Shown here: one piece after another, positions 8,117 to 17,747 of the stretch | Layout: each line of letters begins with the position of its first letter | Position numbering within the stretch: position 1 is the stretch's first letter | Assembly (NCBI GenBank): GCA_947494925.1 | Contig: CANLWS010000001.1 | Span: 124,001-188,000 of the forward strand | Source: an uncultured Alteromonadaceae bacterium | GTDB lineage: Bacteria; Pseudomonadota; Gammaproteobacteria; Enterobacterales; Alteromonadaceae | Direction: 5' to 3' | DNA: 64,000 nt | Notes under the pieces: generated by a model | Seen by the model: the letters and a program-made list of their open reading frames with translations, nothing else | Databases searched by the model: none | Told to the model about the DNA's origin: nothing | Translations under genes and position numbers: made by a program

Positions 8117-10218
8117 TTTACATCTTCCAGCGCCATATCAGGCCAGAATCCTACCTGGGCTGATTGCCCTGTTAACATTTCGGTGTGCTCAACGGATGGA
8201 CCAAGGGGGATCTTCGCACCCTTTTTGACAAAGACTGCCATCTCACTCAAGGCTAAGGTTTGTCGATACATTCTTCCCCCTTCAACTGGATTGCCTTCTG
8301 GGAAGGTCAACCACTCACCTTCAGGTAGCAAATATTCAACATCACCACCTGGCAGCAAGCAGGGAACAACTAAGATGTCCTGGCCAAACATAAATTGCAA
8401 TTCAAAGGCCCACAAAGCTCTTTGGCTCGGAAATGCCAGGGGCATTGCTCTCATCACAGGCAAACCGCTTACACTGGCTGCTTCCACAGCTTGTTTAATG
8501 TAAGGCAGCAATTGATAACGCATTTGTAAAATTTTATTTGCGGCTTGTTCCGCTTCTTCGTTGTAGCTCCAAGGTTCCCTCTGCCCAATACCATGCAGCC
8601 TGATGTGAGCAGAAAATAGAGCAGCCTGAACCCAACGAACAAAGAGTTCAGAATCTCGGGTGTCCTTGTAAAATCCACCTACATCAGTGGCATAAAATGG
8701 TGCTCCGGACATCCCCCAGGACAATGCCCCTCGTATACTTCCGGCGAGTCCACCCCAATCTGCTTGTGGATCGCCTCCCCATTGACTTGGGTAACATTGT
8801 GAACCGGTCCAGGCTGAACGACTAAACAGAAAGGGACCTGATTGACAGTACTTTTTCGCAGCTTCATATACGCAGCGGTTGTACAACAGGCTATATACGT
8901 TGTGCAATCGCAATCCAGAATCACCATTGTGCGCAAGCATATTGTCATCTTCGACTTGCTCGCCAAAGTCTGCCTTTATCATATCGACACCCAAATCAAA
9001 CAAGGGTTTATGAGCCTCCCGCCAGAACGCATAGGCATCAGGGTGGGTAAAGTCGACTATGCCTGACTCCGGAAGAGGCGTCAGCACCTCACCAAACGCA
9101 CTTTGATCCCATTGATATCGATAGGTTTCACCCGTTAACTTATGCTTCAGCAACCACCCTTTGGCAGCCATTTCCTCAAACAGAGGATTGTGCACCGACA
9201 CTAGTGGGTATTCCCAGACGCAGATTTTAAAATGCTGAGCTTTCAATTTTTTAATAACAGCGGCGGGATCGTCGAATCTATTTGGATCCCACTCAAAGGC
9301 AAATCGTGTTTGCGTATCTTGCCATGCTCGTCCATCAAGAGTGATCACATCGCACGGCATCCGCTGTTTTCTGACGTTTTCTGCAGTATCAAGTAGTTCA
9401 GGTACATCTTTGTAGTATGCCTTGGACAAAATAACACCTAAACTCCAATCCGGAGGTACAGGGGCTTTACCCGTCAACTCAGTATAGTGGGCGAGTAAAT
9501 TTTCTCCTTGCTCACCACGCATCAAAAATAAATCACATTGTTCATCTTCCACCAATACTGAATAGGTTCTGTGGGACCAGGGCGCATATCCAACGGCGTG
9601 GGAGACTGGTGCAGGCGTATGCACAAACACGCCCCAACCTTCCGGGCTCCAGGCAAAAGGCGTATTTTTGTAGGAAATTTCAGCATTCACGCCCAATGCA
9701 TCGTGGTTGAACGAACGGACAATTTGACCACGTTTATCCAGGCGCCCCCATTTTTCACCAAGTCCATAAACGGGTTCATGGTGGTTTAAATCAAAGCTAA
9801 ACATCCAGCCATTGTTTGTGTAGGCGAGTGGTGGAATACGGTTTTGACGCACAAAATGACCATCAGAGGGAGATGAAATGACTTTTTCCTCTCCATAAAA
9901 CAACTCAAAGGAAAATGGTTTGTGTTGGATAACCATCTTCCAGTTATTCGCATTCAGAACACACTGTGATTCGTCAATGAGGAGCGCACTGGGTATTGCA
10001 GGCTCAATTTGCTTTATCATCCCATAGGCATTGGAGTCAGCGACTTCAGTTCTGATCCTCACATAGTTCTGATGAAAGGATAACAGCAGTCTGCCCGCGC
10101 TGGTCTCTAACACAACTGGCCCATCTTTCGATATAGTTGCAGGCGAAGTGATATACACCTGCTCAATAAGGTTCCAGTCAGGTATCTGCAAGTCAAATTG
10201 GTTTGGCGTGCTCTGCAA
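8113..10218 (-). CDS. Glycoside hydrolase family 31 (YicI-like alpha-xylosidase/alpha-glucosidase)
   Basis: This retaining alpha-glycosidase has about 701 residues. The nucleophile is the Asp of KADFGE (about residue 417) and the acid/base is the Asp of WGGDPQAD (about 483). They are 66 residues apart, as for YicI D416/D482. The lysine before the nucleophile motif and the RLHG...REPW segment also match the YicI group. There is no signal peptide, so it acts in the cytoplasm on an imported glycoside. I chose a TTG start at 10218, with GGAG 8 nt upstream. The frame runs on to a TTG at 10275, but that would lie inside the predicted promoter and operator. The natural substrate is unknown; co-transcription with a TRAP transporter suggests an acidic alpha-glycoside. 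Confidence 0.9.
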   Translation of the reverse strand: MQSTPNQFDLQIPDWNLIEQVYITSPATISKDGPVVLETSAGRLLLSFHQNYVRIRTEVADSNAYGMIKQIEPAIPSALLIDESQCVLNANNWKMVIQHKPFSFELFYGEEKVISSPSDGHFVRQNRIPPLAYTNNGWMFSFDLNHHEPVYGLGEKWGRLDKRGQIVRSFNHDALGVNAEISYKNTPFAWSPEGWGVFVHTPAPVSHAVGYAPWSHRTYSVLVEDEQCDLFLMRGEQGENLLAHYTELTGKAPVPPDWSLGVILSKAYYKDVPELLDTAENVRKQRMPCDVITLDGRAWQDTQTRFAFEWDPNRFDDPAAVIKKLKAQHFKICVWEYPLVSVHNPLFEEMAAKGWLLKHKLTGETYRYQWDQSAFGEVLTPLPESGIVDFTHPDAYAFWREAHKPLFDLGVDMIKADFGEQVEDDNMLAHNGDSGLRLHNVYSLLYNRCVYEAAKKYCQSGPFLFSRSAWTGSQCYPSQWGGDPQADWGGLAGSIRGALSWGMSGAPFYATDVGGFYKDTRDSELFVRWVQAALFSAHIRLHGIGQREPWSYNEEAEQAANKILQMRYQLLPYIKQAVEAASVSGLPVMRAMPLAFPSQRALWAFELQFMFGQDILVVPCLLPGGDVEYLLPEGEWLTFPEGNPVEGGRMYRQTLALSEMAVFVKKGAKIPLGPSVEHTEMLTGQSAQVGFWPDMALEDVK

Positions 10219-10257
10219 GTACGAATCTCCGATTTTAGTGATTGAATGACTTTCTTG

Positions 10258-10312
10258 TGTCTTATACAAGACCAAGTTATAGCAGTGTTAATTTTTTGTC
10301 AATGCAAGACAT
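10258..10312. promoter_or_regulatory. GH31-TRAP operon promoter and operators
   Basis: On the minus strand TTGACA is followed 15 nt later by TATAAC, a plausible sigma-70 promoter. TGTCTTATACAAGACC (10258-10273) sits at the expected transcription start. It differs at two positions from the perfect palindrome in front of the TonB receptor. ATGCAAGACAT (10302-10312) is identical to an 11-mer at that site. I infer that the divergent GntR regulator binds here and represses until an inducer arrives. Confidence 0.65.
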
Positions 10313-10461
10313 TTGCACCCTGCAACAACCTCACCCTCCTGCTGCCCATTTCTTTATCCTTTTGGTATTCGGAAAGCCTATGCTGTTTAAACAACACTTT
10401 TATCTTGTAACTATTAGATAATTGCGTTTACCCTATCCTTTTGGTCGGCGAATTAATTTCT

Positions 10462-11211
10462 ATGAATGATAACCGGTTTGACAACAAAATAAGCAGCCCC
10501 GGTCTGGCATTCCAACCACTTTATAAACAAGTTGAGGAACATGTGACTCAATTAATAGTGGAGCAACGTTGGAAGCCTGGCGAAATGTTGCCAAACGAAT
10601 TCCAATTAGCCGAAGAATTTGGTGTAAGTCAGGGCACAGTCAGAAAAGCCCTGAATAGTTTGACACAATCCAAAATTCTAACCCGCCGACAGGGCGTAGG
10701 GACATTTGTCTCAGAACATACAGGTCATCACGGACTTTACCGCTTTTTTCCGCTGGTAACCGATGGCAAGCTGCCGGAACTACCTAAAGCTGAGATACTG
10801 AGTCTTGAGTCTATGGAGGCTCAGTCAGATGTACTGGAAGCCTTGCAGTTAAAACCAGGGAGCCTGGTTATCTTGCTCAAAAGGCGCCGTATTCTGAACA
10901 ATGAATTTTGTATTACAGAAAATATTTATCTACCTATTCAATATTTTTCCGGATTGCTCGAGCACGATGATATTCCTCACACGCTTTATCATTTTTACCA
11001 AACGCACTTCGGACTGACTGTGCATAAGACAGTGGACAGCCTCAAAGCGGATCTTGCCAGCAAGGAGGATGCGGATTTGCTCGGTATAAAAGCAGGCACG
11101 CCTTTACTTCAGGTTAATCGCATTTCCCACTCAATCAATGGCAAATTAATGGAGTACAGAAAAAGTCGTTGCAGAAGTGATAATTATCACTACCTCGTTG
11201 AGCTTAGCTGA
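10462..11211 (+). CDS. GntR-family regulator, HutC subfamily (UTRA domain)
   Basis: The product has about 249 residues. An N-terminal GntR winged helix ([21 protein letters not shown], then [12 protein letters not shown]) precedes a UTRA ligand-binding domain (residues about 90-240, ending [14 protein letters not shown]). UTRA domains sense sugars, sugar phosphates or organic acids. The gene is divergent from the GH31-TRAP operon, with the palindromic sites between them. I prefer ATG 10462 to the TTG at 10441; neither has a strong ribosome-binding site. Its 3' end overlaps the convergent chemoreceptor gene by 8 bp. Confidence 0.9.
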   Translation: MNDNRFDNKISSPGLAFQPLYKQVEEHVTQLIVEQRWKPGEMLPNEFQLAEEFGVSQGTVRKALNSLTQSKILTRRQGVGTFVSEHTGHHGLYRFFPLVTDGKLPELPKAEILSLESMEAQSDVLEALQLKPGSLVILLKRRRILNNEFCITENIYLPIQYFSGLLEHDDIPHTLYHFYQTHFGLTVHKTVDSLKADLASKEDADLLGIKAGTPLLQVNRISHSINGKLMEYRKSRCRSDNYHYLVELS

Positions 11212-13171
11212 CTTTATAAATCGCTAACCTATCCTGCATATCCTTAGCAACACCCGACAGTTGCATACTGGCTGCGGCTACCTGCTCGGCGCCTACAACA
11301 TTTTCGCGGGCTTGCTGGTCAATATTAGCCACGTTAGTGTTCACACTGGTGATCACCATTTCCTGCTCTTTACTTGAACTTGAAATAGTCTGGGTGACTT
11401 CATCAACTGCTTTGATATTCGCAACGATTTTGCTTAAAACACTGGTAATTTCGGTCGCTTGTTCAACAGCTTTCTGCGCCCGTTCATTACCGTTTTCAAT
11501 ACTGTCGAATGCGTTTTGCGAACTATCCCTCAATACATCGACGACTTTGGATATCTCTTCTGTGGAGTCCTGAGTTCTTTTTGCAAGAGAGCGCACTTCA
11601 TCTGCAACCACTGCGAATCCCCTGCCCTGTTCCCCTGCTCTTGCAGCTTCAATGGCAGCGTTCAAAGCTAACAAGTTTGTCTGATCAGCAACAGACTTAA
11701 TAACGTCAACCATACCCAGAATATCGTTCACTCTTTCGTTCAATTCCTGAATAGTTTGACCCACGACGCTGACTTCTTTTGCTGTTTCACTGATGCCTTC
11801 AACGGCTGTATCAACAGCTACTTCTCCTCGCGCGCTTTCTGATGCCGCTTGGTCTGCATTGCTGGCCGCTAAACGCATGTTTTCGAGCACACTTTGGATG
11901 CTGGCAGTCATTTCTTCCGTGGCGCTGGCTATTCCGGCGATATCCAATTGCAGTTGCACCAGGTTATTTTTACTTTGTTCAACAGCCGCCGCTGTCTGGA
12001 TTGAAGCAGAACTGATTTCCGTTGCATTCAGTTGGAAACGATTGAAATCTTCGCGTACATGCATAAAGGTTAGATTAATCAATTCAGCAATGCGCCCAAG
12101 TTCATCCTGAGTGATAATTTCTGCCTGTTCTGTAAGGTTTTTGTCATCATCAACAGCGTGCATAACCCGGTTTATCTCTGCAGCCTGAGCAGCTCGAAGT
12201 CTAATCGTTGTGTATACCAGATAGGCGACGACCAGGGCCAGAACCAGAATGAAAGACTCGAAAATCATCACAAACCAGCGACTGGAAACTTTGCTCTCTG
12301 CATAAACAATAATTTGATCCACCAGGGTCTGCTCCGTACTCTTCAGCTTGTTGATCCTTGCCGTAGACGCTGCGAACCAGTCTTCCGCTTTCACCTCAAA
12401 CTCTCCTTCGCTATTTTTTGCTATTTCCCTGAATCGCCTGACTTCCCTGGACTCTGCAGATTCAATAAAAGCTCTAAGAGCACCAGAGAAATCTTTATCT
12501 GCGACTGTAGTGGCGCTTTTAATATAGGTCTGCTGAATAGTCGTAAGTGCTATGAAGCGGGTAAACAGAGCCGGAGTGAATTGGCCTCTGCTAAACACAT
12601 TGCTCAACACTGCCCGCTCAATGCCGGCCTGTTCTTTTGCGTAGGCAACATTGTAAAGAGTGAGAAATTTTTCGGACGAGGTGGTTTCTTCCAATTCCGC
12701 CGCTAATTTACCATTAAGATCCAAAATAAGTGCATTATTGGCGGTGTAATATCCTAAAGCTTCACCTAATTGAATATCGAGGTTATCAACCCTGGACCGA
12801 ATCTGCTCTCGTTGATTGAGTCTGCTGTATAACTGATTGATCGTTTTGTTTGTATTTTGGTGATAATCATCGCTATCAAAATAGTCTTTCAGATCCTTCA
12901 AACGTGCGTCCACCAAAAGGCGTTGGTTTGTGATTTGTCGCGCAAAGGCCGTGCCATTTGAACCCAAAAAACCAGCTGACATACCACGCTCCTTCTGCAT
13001 TTCATGTACCAGCTGGCTGGTATAATTAACCAATTTGGCATCCAGTATCGTGTCATTAGCCTGCTCCAGAGCATGATAAGCTCTGAATAAATCAGCAAAA
13101 ATAAACAATACCAAAAAAACAACAGGAACTAGCGTAAGAGTGGACAGGTATTTGGAAAGCATACGTCTCAT
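11204..13171 (-). CDS. Methyl-accepting chemotaxis protein with nitrate/nitrite-sensing (NIT) domain
   Basis: This 655-residue inner-membrane chemoreceptor has a first transmembrane segment at about residues 8-28. The mostly helical periplasmic domain matches the NIT family ([16 protein letters not shown] near residue 54, repeated [16 protein letters not shown] elements). A second membrane segment is near residue 305, followed by the signalling domain with the conserved hairpin tip [20 protein letters not shown]. The NIT domain suggests nitrate, nitrite or another small ligand. I chose ATG 13171 because AGG lies 7 nt upstream; the frame extends to 13240 without support. No other chemotaxis gene adjoins it. 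Confidence 0.9.
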   Translation of the reverse strand: MRRMLSKYLSTLTLVPVVFLVLFIFADLFRAYHALEQANDTILDAKLVNYTSQLVHEMQKERGMSAGFLGSNGTAFARQITNQRLLVDARLKDLKDYFDSDDYHQNTNKTINQLYSRLNQREQIRSRVDNLDIQLGEALGYYTANNALILDLNGKLAAELEETTSSEKFLTLYNVAYAKEQAGIERAVLSNVFSRGQFTPALFTRFIALTTIQQTYIKSATTVADKDFSGALRAFIESAESREVRRFREIAKNSEGEFEVKAEDWFAASTARINKLKSTEQTLVDQIIVYAESKVSSRWFVMIFESFILVLALVVAYLVYTTIRLRAAQAAEINRVMHAVDDDKNLTEQAEIITQDELGRIAELINLTFMHVREDFNRFQLNATEISSASIQTAAAVEQSKNNLVQLQLDIAGIASATEEMTASIQSVLENMRLAASNADQAASESARGEVAVDTAVEGISETAKEVSVVGQTIQELNERVNDILGMVDVIKSVADQTNLLALNAAIEAARAGEQGRGFAVVADEVRSLAKRTQDSTEEISKVVDVLRDSSQNAFDSIENGNERAQKAVEQATEITSVLSKIVANIKAVDEVTQTISSSSKEQEMVITSVNTNVANIDQQARENVVGAEQVAAASMQLSGVAKDMQDRLAIYKVS

Positions 13172-13434
13172 AATGTACCTAAATAGAAACCAGCTTGATG
13201 GACTGGTATTGCAAAGGACTACCCGTTCTCTATCGTCCATCTACAGAAAACGATTACTTTTCAAACAACTATACGTAAGACTGCTCAATTCACAAGAGTA
13301 AACATAACTTATAAGCACAAATTTTTGGTATTTAACCGTCTGATATTTAAACGGTTTTCAATGAAGTGGCTATATTTAGACTAAAGTATAAGAACTCAAA
13401 GTTTCAGAATTAAATCTGGGCATGGATGATAAGG

Positions 13435-13920
13435 CTAAAATAATTCCCGTGCTTGCATAGACACTACTTTGTTATCAGAAATACGTTGGTTACCCACTTC
13501 TTTAAAACCAAACGACGTATGAAACTTCTGCGATGGGAGGTTGATAGGCTGAGAATTATATTCGCAAACCACCTGTTGAAATCCTTTTTCTGACGAATCA
13601 TCGAACAGGTCATTATACAGCCATGCACCTAGTTTCTTACCTTGGTGTTCCTGACTGACAACAATGCGATCTATATAAACAAAGCGTTCGTAACGATGTT
13701 GGAACCACTGGTAATTAACACTTTCGTAAGGAGCATCAGGTGCAAATGCCAGTAAAAAGGCCGCAATACTATCTGCATCCTGAATAACCTTAAAATAACA
13801 ACTGTACTCAGCCAGTTTCGCCAGTCTAATAAAATCAAGTTCACTGGTAAGTTGAACAAAATCTTGATTTAGCGACAAGATTTCCAAGAAGTCTTGCTTA
13901 TTGGCATTTCTGATAATCAT
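13435..13920 (-). CDS. GNAT-family N-acetyltransferase
   Basis: The 161-residue single-domain protein has the acetyl-CoA-binding signature VVSQEHQGKKLGAWLYNDLF (Q/R-x-x-G-x-x motif) near residue 85-105. The C-terminal KFHTSFGFKEVGNQR strand is typical of GNAT enzymes. The acceptor substrate is unknown. It lies immediately beyond the terminator of the hfl operon on the same strand, so it is probably transcribed separately. Confidence 0.85.
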   Translation of the reverse strand: MIIRNANKQDFLEILSLNQDFVQLTSELDFIRLAKLAEYSCYFKVIQDADSIAAFLLAFAPDAPYESVNYQWFQHRYERFVYIDRIVVSQEHQGKKLGAWLYNDLFDDSSEKGFQQVVCEYNSQPINLPSQKFHTSFGFKEVGNQRISDNKVVSMQARELF

Positions 13921-13942
13921 AGTGCATCCGCAGTAATGATAA

Positions 13943-13968
13943 AAAAAGCGCCGACCTGGGCGCTTTTT
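13943..13968 (-). terminator. Intrinsic terminator after hflC
   Basis: The stem AAAAAGCGCC / GGCGCTTTTT with a 6-nt loop lies just after the hflC stop codon. The symmetric A- and T-tracts allow termination in either direction. It marks the end of the nnr-to-hflC transcription unit. Confidence 0.8.
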
Positions 13969-13984
13969 AATTCAATTTTAACGT

Positions 13985-14875
13985 CTAGTTATTTCCTTTA
14001 CCTTCCGTGTCCTTCATGTATTTGAAGAAATCACTATCGGGTTCAAGGATCAAGACATCTTGCTTGCTGTTAAAGCTTTTCCGATATGCATCCATACTGC
14101 GTAAGAAGCTATAAAACTCTTGGCTTTGAGAGTATGTTTCAGCATAAATTTGCGCAGCTTGAGCTTCACCTTCACCACGTAGTTGGCGTAAGTTCCTCTC
14201 AGCATCTGCCAGCATAACGGTAACTTTTGCATCGATATTCGCTTTGATTATCTCTGACTGCTCTTTACCTTCCGAACGGTGCTCTCTTGCCACCGCTGCA
14301 CGTTCAGCGCGCATACGTTGGAAAATCGAGTTACTGACTTCTTCCGGTAGATTGATTTGCTTAACACGCACGTCAACAATTTCGATACCTAACTCATCAG
14401 AACCATCCGATGCCTGAGCCATTGCCTGGTCCATCAATTCAGAACGTTCACCAGAGACAATCTGGGAAATCGTTCTTGTACCAAATTCGCTACGCAGGCC
14501 ATTGTTTACTTTTTGATTCAGCAAATCTTCTGCTTGTAGCTTATTACCACCTGTAGAGAGGTAATAGCGAGCAAAGTCCTTAATTCGCCATTTGACATAA
14601 GAATCAACAATCAAATCTTTCTTTTCAGAAGTAACGAAACGGCCAGGTTGATCATCCAGTGTTTGTACCCTGGAGTCCAAAGGAACTACACGATCTACAA
14701 AAGGCAGTTTGAAGTGCAAGCCAGGGCTGAATACCACAGTTTCCTGGGTTGCTGCATCCCGCTGGACTTTACCGAACTGAATAACAATAGCTTTGTTGCC
14801 TTCAGAGACTACGAACAGCGAACCGTAGGCCAAAATACCGATAGTTACTATCAATGCAATAATAAAGTTTTTCAT
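13985..14875 (-). CDS. hflC: HflC, regulator of FtsH protease
   Basis: The 296-residue SPFH/band 7 protein has an N-terminal membrane anchor (residues 3-22), then the band 7 domain (VSEGNKAIVIQFGKVQR, PGLHFKLPFVDRV). A long coiled-coil with the RMRAERAAVAREHRSEG region follows. With HflK it forms the periplasmic cage around FtsH and limits FtsH proteolysis. It lies 3 bp after hflK and is the last gene of the superoperon. Confidence 0.97.
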   Translation of the reverse strand: MKNFIIALIVTIGILAYGSLFVVSEGNKAIVIQFGKVQRDAATQETVVFSPGLHFKLPFVDRVVPLDSRVQTLDDQPGRFVTSEKKDLIVDSYVKWRIKDFARYYLSTGGNKLQAEDLLNQKVNNGLRSEFGTRTISQIVSGERSELMDQAMAQASDGSDELGIEIVDVRVKQINLPEEVSNSIFQRMRAERAAVAREHRSEGKEQSEIIKANIDAKVTVMLADAERNLRQLRGEGEAQAAQIYAETYSQSQEFYSFLRSMDAYRKSFNSKQDVLILEPDSDFFKYMKDTEGKGNN

Positions 14876-14878
14876 TGA

Positions 14879-16030
14879 CTAGTTCCTCCCACTACGGAAT
14901 CGATCACCACGAATAGTGGTCGGTGTACTATTGGAATTGGAATCCACATCGTTCGCATTCCTCAGACCTTCAATGGTGTTGCGAATCGTAGAAGAAGGAG
15001 CATTCGCACCTTGTCTTTCCATAATCTTATCCAGAGGCAGGTACATCATGTTACCGCTGCCTTTATTGTCGAGCATGATTTTAGTGGTACTGCCGTACAC
15101 AGCTTCTAGAGTCTCGAGATAAATTCGCTGACGCGTCACCTCTGGTGCTGCAATATATTGCGGCAACAGCGCAGCAAAACGCGCAACTTCACCCTGGGCT
15201 TCCAATGTCACACGCTCTTTATACGCTTGTGCTTCTTCAGCCATTCGGTTTACCTGACCACGAGCGCGAGGCTCGATTTCACGTGCATAGGCTTCTGCTT
15301 CACGGATAAAGCGTTGCTCATCTTCTTGTGCAGCTATGGCATCGTCAAACGCCGCTTTTACCTGCTCAGGTGGACGTGCATTACGTAAGTTCATATCTAC
15401 GATGGACAATCCCATATCATAAGGTTCTATGATACTCAGCAATTCTTCGCGCACCTGTGAACGTGCTACTTCCCGTCCACTAGTTAATACGTCATCCATT
15501 TTAGAATGACCCACAACGTATCTGATAGCACTGTCCAGAGCTTGGCTGAGGCTTTCTTCTGGATTGACTACGGCAAAAGTATACTTATAGGGTTCAACGA
15601 CTCGATATTGAACCACCATATCAACAGTCACCAGGTTCTCGTCTTCAGTTAGCATTGAGCCGGCAGAAGCCATATTTCTGACTGTCTGAACATCCACTGG
15701 AATAACGTTGTCAACAAACGTTGGTTTCCACTGCAGGCCCGGTTCAACAAATGAGTGAAACTCACCGAAACGCAATACAACTCCACGCTCCGCTTCTCGA
15801 ATGGTATAGAAACCGCTAATCACCCAAATGACAATCAGTAAACCAGCGACAATTCCGAGACCTAATCCGCCTATACCTTTTCCGGAACTAGGGCCTTTAC
15901 CGCCACCCATTTTCCCGAATTTGCCAAAAATATTTTTAAAAATGTCGTCTAAATCCGGTGGTCCCTGATCGCGGCCACCACGATTCTTCCAAGGATCATT
16001 ATTATTGCCACCAGGCTCATTCCAAGCCAT
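14879..16030 (-). CDS. hflK: HflK, regulator of FtsH protease
   Basis: The 383-residue partner of HflC has a glycine-rich cytoplasmic N-terminus (MAWNEPGGNNNDPWKNRGGR). A single membrane segment lies near residues 53-75, followed by the SPFH domain (REAERGVVLRFGEF, PGLQWKPTFVDNVIPVDVQ). The C-terminal coiled-coil and a variable tail follow. Length and order agree with E. coli HflK. It is translated just ahead of hflC. Confidence 0.97.
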   Translation of the reverse strand: MAWNEPGGNNNDPWKNRGGRDQGPPDLDDIFKNIFGKFGKMGGGKGPSSGKGIGGLGLGIVAGLLIVIWVISGFYTIREAERGVVLRFGEFHSFVEPGLQWKPTFVDNVIPVDVQTVRNMASAGSMLTEDENLVTVDMVVQYRVVEPYKYTFAVVNPEESLSQALDSAIRYVVGHSKMDDVLTSGREVARSQVREELLSIIEPYDMGLSIVDMNLRNARPPEQVKAAFDDAIAAQEDEQRFIREAEAYAREIEPRARGQVNRMAEEAQAYKERVTLEAQGEVARFAALLPQYIAAPEVTRQRIYLETLEAVYGSTTKIMLDNKGSGNMMYLPLDKIMERQGANAPSSTIRNTIEGLRNANDVDSNSNSTPTTIRGDRFRSGRN

Positions 16031-16109
16031 GCTCAGTCTCCATAAAGTTAAATCAAAAAACTGCTGATTCGCTCAATCCATTTAGCGCCAGCTTGTAGGG
16101 TACATATGT

Positions 16110-17399
16110 CTAGTGTTTCACAACATATGAGGATAAATCACCATCAACTCGTTTTTCTAAACGATGCCAATCACTTGATGGCATTCTGACGTCAACTAAC
16201 CAGTCGCCGTCTTCAGCATAGGATTCGGAAGAAATACAATTCATGCCAAACAATACACCACGAAGTTTTCCTTCTTTGGGCGGGATACGCAATTTATATT
16301 GCACCATACTCTCCGCTAAACATTCAGTGAGGGCAATATATAATAAATCAATCCCTATCCCTTGTTGTGCAGAAATCCAGACACGCACAGGAATACCTTC
16401 ATCATCCCTATCTATACGCGCTTCCACACCATCCATGCGATCAATTTTGTTACAAATCATTAGCTGATTTATTTCACCAGCTTCAATTTCATCAAGAACA
16501 TCGTTCACCTGATCAATATTATCGCCATATTGTTCATCTGAATAATCCACCACATGAAGCAATAAATCTGCCTCCTGTGTTTCCTGCAACGTCGCTTTGA
16601 AAGCAGCTACCAAGTCATGGGGCAGGTGTCTGATAAATCCTACTGTATCTGCAAGGATTGCCGGGCCTACATCTTGTAACTGGATTTTGCGAAGCGTCGG
16701 GTCCAGCGTAGCGAAGAGTTGATCAGCAGCATACACCTGTGAGTTGGTCATGGTATTAAACAAGGTGGATTTACCAGCATTGGTATATCCGACCAGTGAA
16801 ACAGTGGGTATTTCAGCGCGTTTTCGGGAACGACGCCCCTGCTCACGTTGCTTCTGAACTTTCTCCAGACGACGCAAGATACTTTTAATACGTGCGCGGA
16901 GTAAACGACGATCAGTTTCTAACTGAGTTTCACCCGGACCACGAAGACCGATACCACCTTTTTGTCTCTCTAGGTGAGTCCATCCTCGAATCAATCGAGT
17001 CGATATATGGCGCAACTGAGCAAGCTCAACCTGGAGTTTACCTTCGTGGGTTCTGGCACGTTGTGCGAAAATATCCAGGATCAGACCAGTCCTATCCAGC
17101 ACTCTGCACTTGCAAAGCTGTTCCAGATTTCTTTCTTGAGAAGGAGACAGGGCATGATTGAAGATGACAACATCTGCCTGCAATGCTTTCACAGCATTGG
17201 CAATTTCTTCGGCCTTACCGCTACCGACAAAATATTTGGGATGAGGTGCCCTGCGCGAAGCCGTTATCACTTCGACGCCATTTACACCGGCGGATGACAC
17301 AAGCATCTGCAACTCGTGCAGATCTTCCTTGCTGTTTTCATCGGAAAAATCTATATGGACAAGAACAGCCTGTTCACCAGCTTCATAACGGTCAAACAA
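16110..17399 (-). CDS. hflX: HflX, ribosome-associated GTPase
   Basis: The 429-residue GTPase has the HflX N-terminal domain (NGVEVITASRRAPHPKYFVGS), the RLIRGWTHLERQKGG linker, and the G domain with P-loop GYTNAGKSTLFN and switch DTVGFIRHLP. The NKID specificity motif is also present. It rescues and splits stalled ribosomes under stress. The start is TTG at 17399 with AGGAG 6 nt upstream. It sits between hfq and hflK as in E. coli, 16 bp after hfq. Confidence 0.96.
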   Translation of the reverse strand: MFDRYEAGEQAVLVHIDFSDENSKEDLHELQMLVSSAGVNGVEVITASRRAPHPKYFVGSGKAEEIANAVKALQADVVIFNHALSPSQERNLEQLCKCRVLDRTGLILDIFAQRARTHEGKLQVELAQLRHISTRLIRGWTHLERQKGGIGLRGPGETQLETDRRLLRARIKSILRRLEKVQKQREQGRRSRKRAEIPTVSLVGYTNAGKSTLFNTMTNSQVYAADQLFATLDPTLRKIQLQDVGPAILADTVGFIRHLPHDLVAAFKATLQETQEADLLLHVVDYSDEQYGDNIDQVNDVLDEIEAGEINQLMICNKIDRMDGVEARIDRDDEGIPVRVWISAQQGIGIDLLYIALTECLAESMVQYKLRIPPKEGKLRGVLFGMNCISSESYAEDGDWLVDVRMPSSDWHRLEKRVDGDLSSYVVKH

Positions 17400-17415
17400 G
17401 CTTTTCTCCTAAACC

Positions 17416-17667
17416 TTACTCTGCTTGACTACTGTCTGCGTCTGCCTGCGAGCTGGGCATTGTAATTGCGCGAGACGGCACAACAGTAGAAATTGCATGT
17501 TTGTACACCATTTGGCTGACGGTGTTTTTCAATAAAATTACAAATTGATCGAAAGACTCAACCTGACCTTGTAGTTTTATGCCATTGACGAGATAAATAG
17601 AGACAGGAATGCGCTCTTTTCTTAGTGCATTCAAGAATGGGTCTTGTAAAGATTGCCCCTTAGCCAT
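17416..17667 (-). CDS. hfq: RNA chaperone Hfq
   Basis: The 83-residue protein has the Sm1 motif ([25 protein letters not shown]) and Sm2 motif [10 protein letters not shown]. Hfq hexamers pair small RNAs with mRNAs. I chose ATG 17667, preceded by AGGAT; the longer frame to 17742 has no support. The C-terminal tail is short (about 15 residues, Ser/Ala/Asp-rich) compared with the 102-residue E. coli protein. The 80-bp gap to miaA contains a TATACT sequence that could serve as a private hfq promoter. Confidence 0.97.
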   Translation of the reverse strand: MAKGQSLQDPFLNALRKERIPVSIYLVNGIKLQGQVESFDQFVILLKNTVSQMVYKHAISTVVPSRAITMPSSQADADSSQAE

Positions 17668-17747
17668 TTCATATCCTTTTCTTTTTATTATGGTTTTCAC
17701 CCATTTGCCAAGTATACAGTAAAACTCGGGGCTGTATAGCAAAAGGC

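Noticed and set aside
8113-10218. GH31 enzyme as a sulfoquinovosidase (YihQ type)
   Set aside because: The nucleophile region reads KADFGE with the YicI-type lysine and a RLHG...REPW segment, which fits the YicI alpha-xylosidase/glucosidase group better, and no sulfoquinovose pathway genes are nearby.
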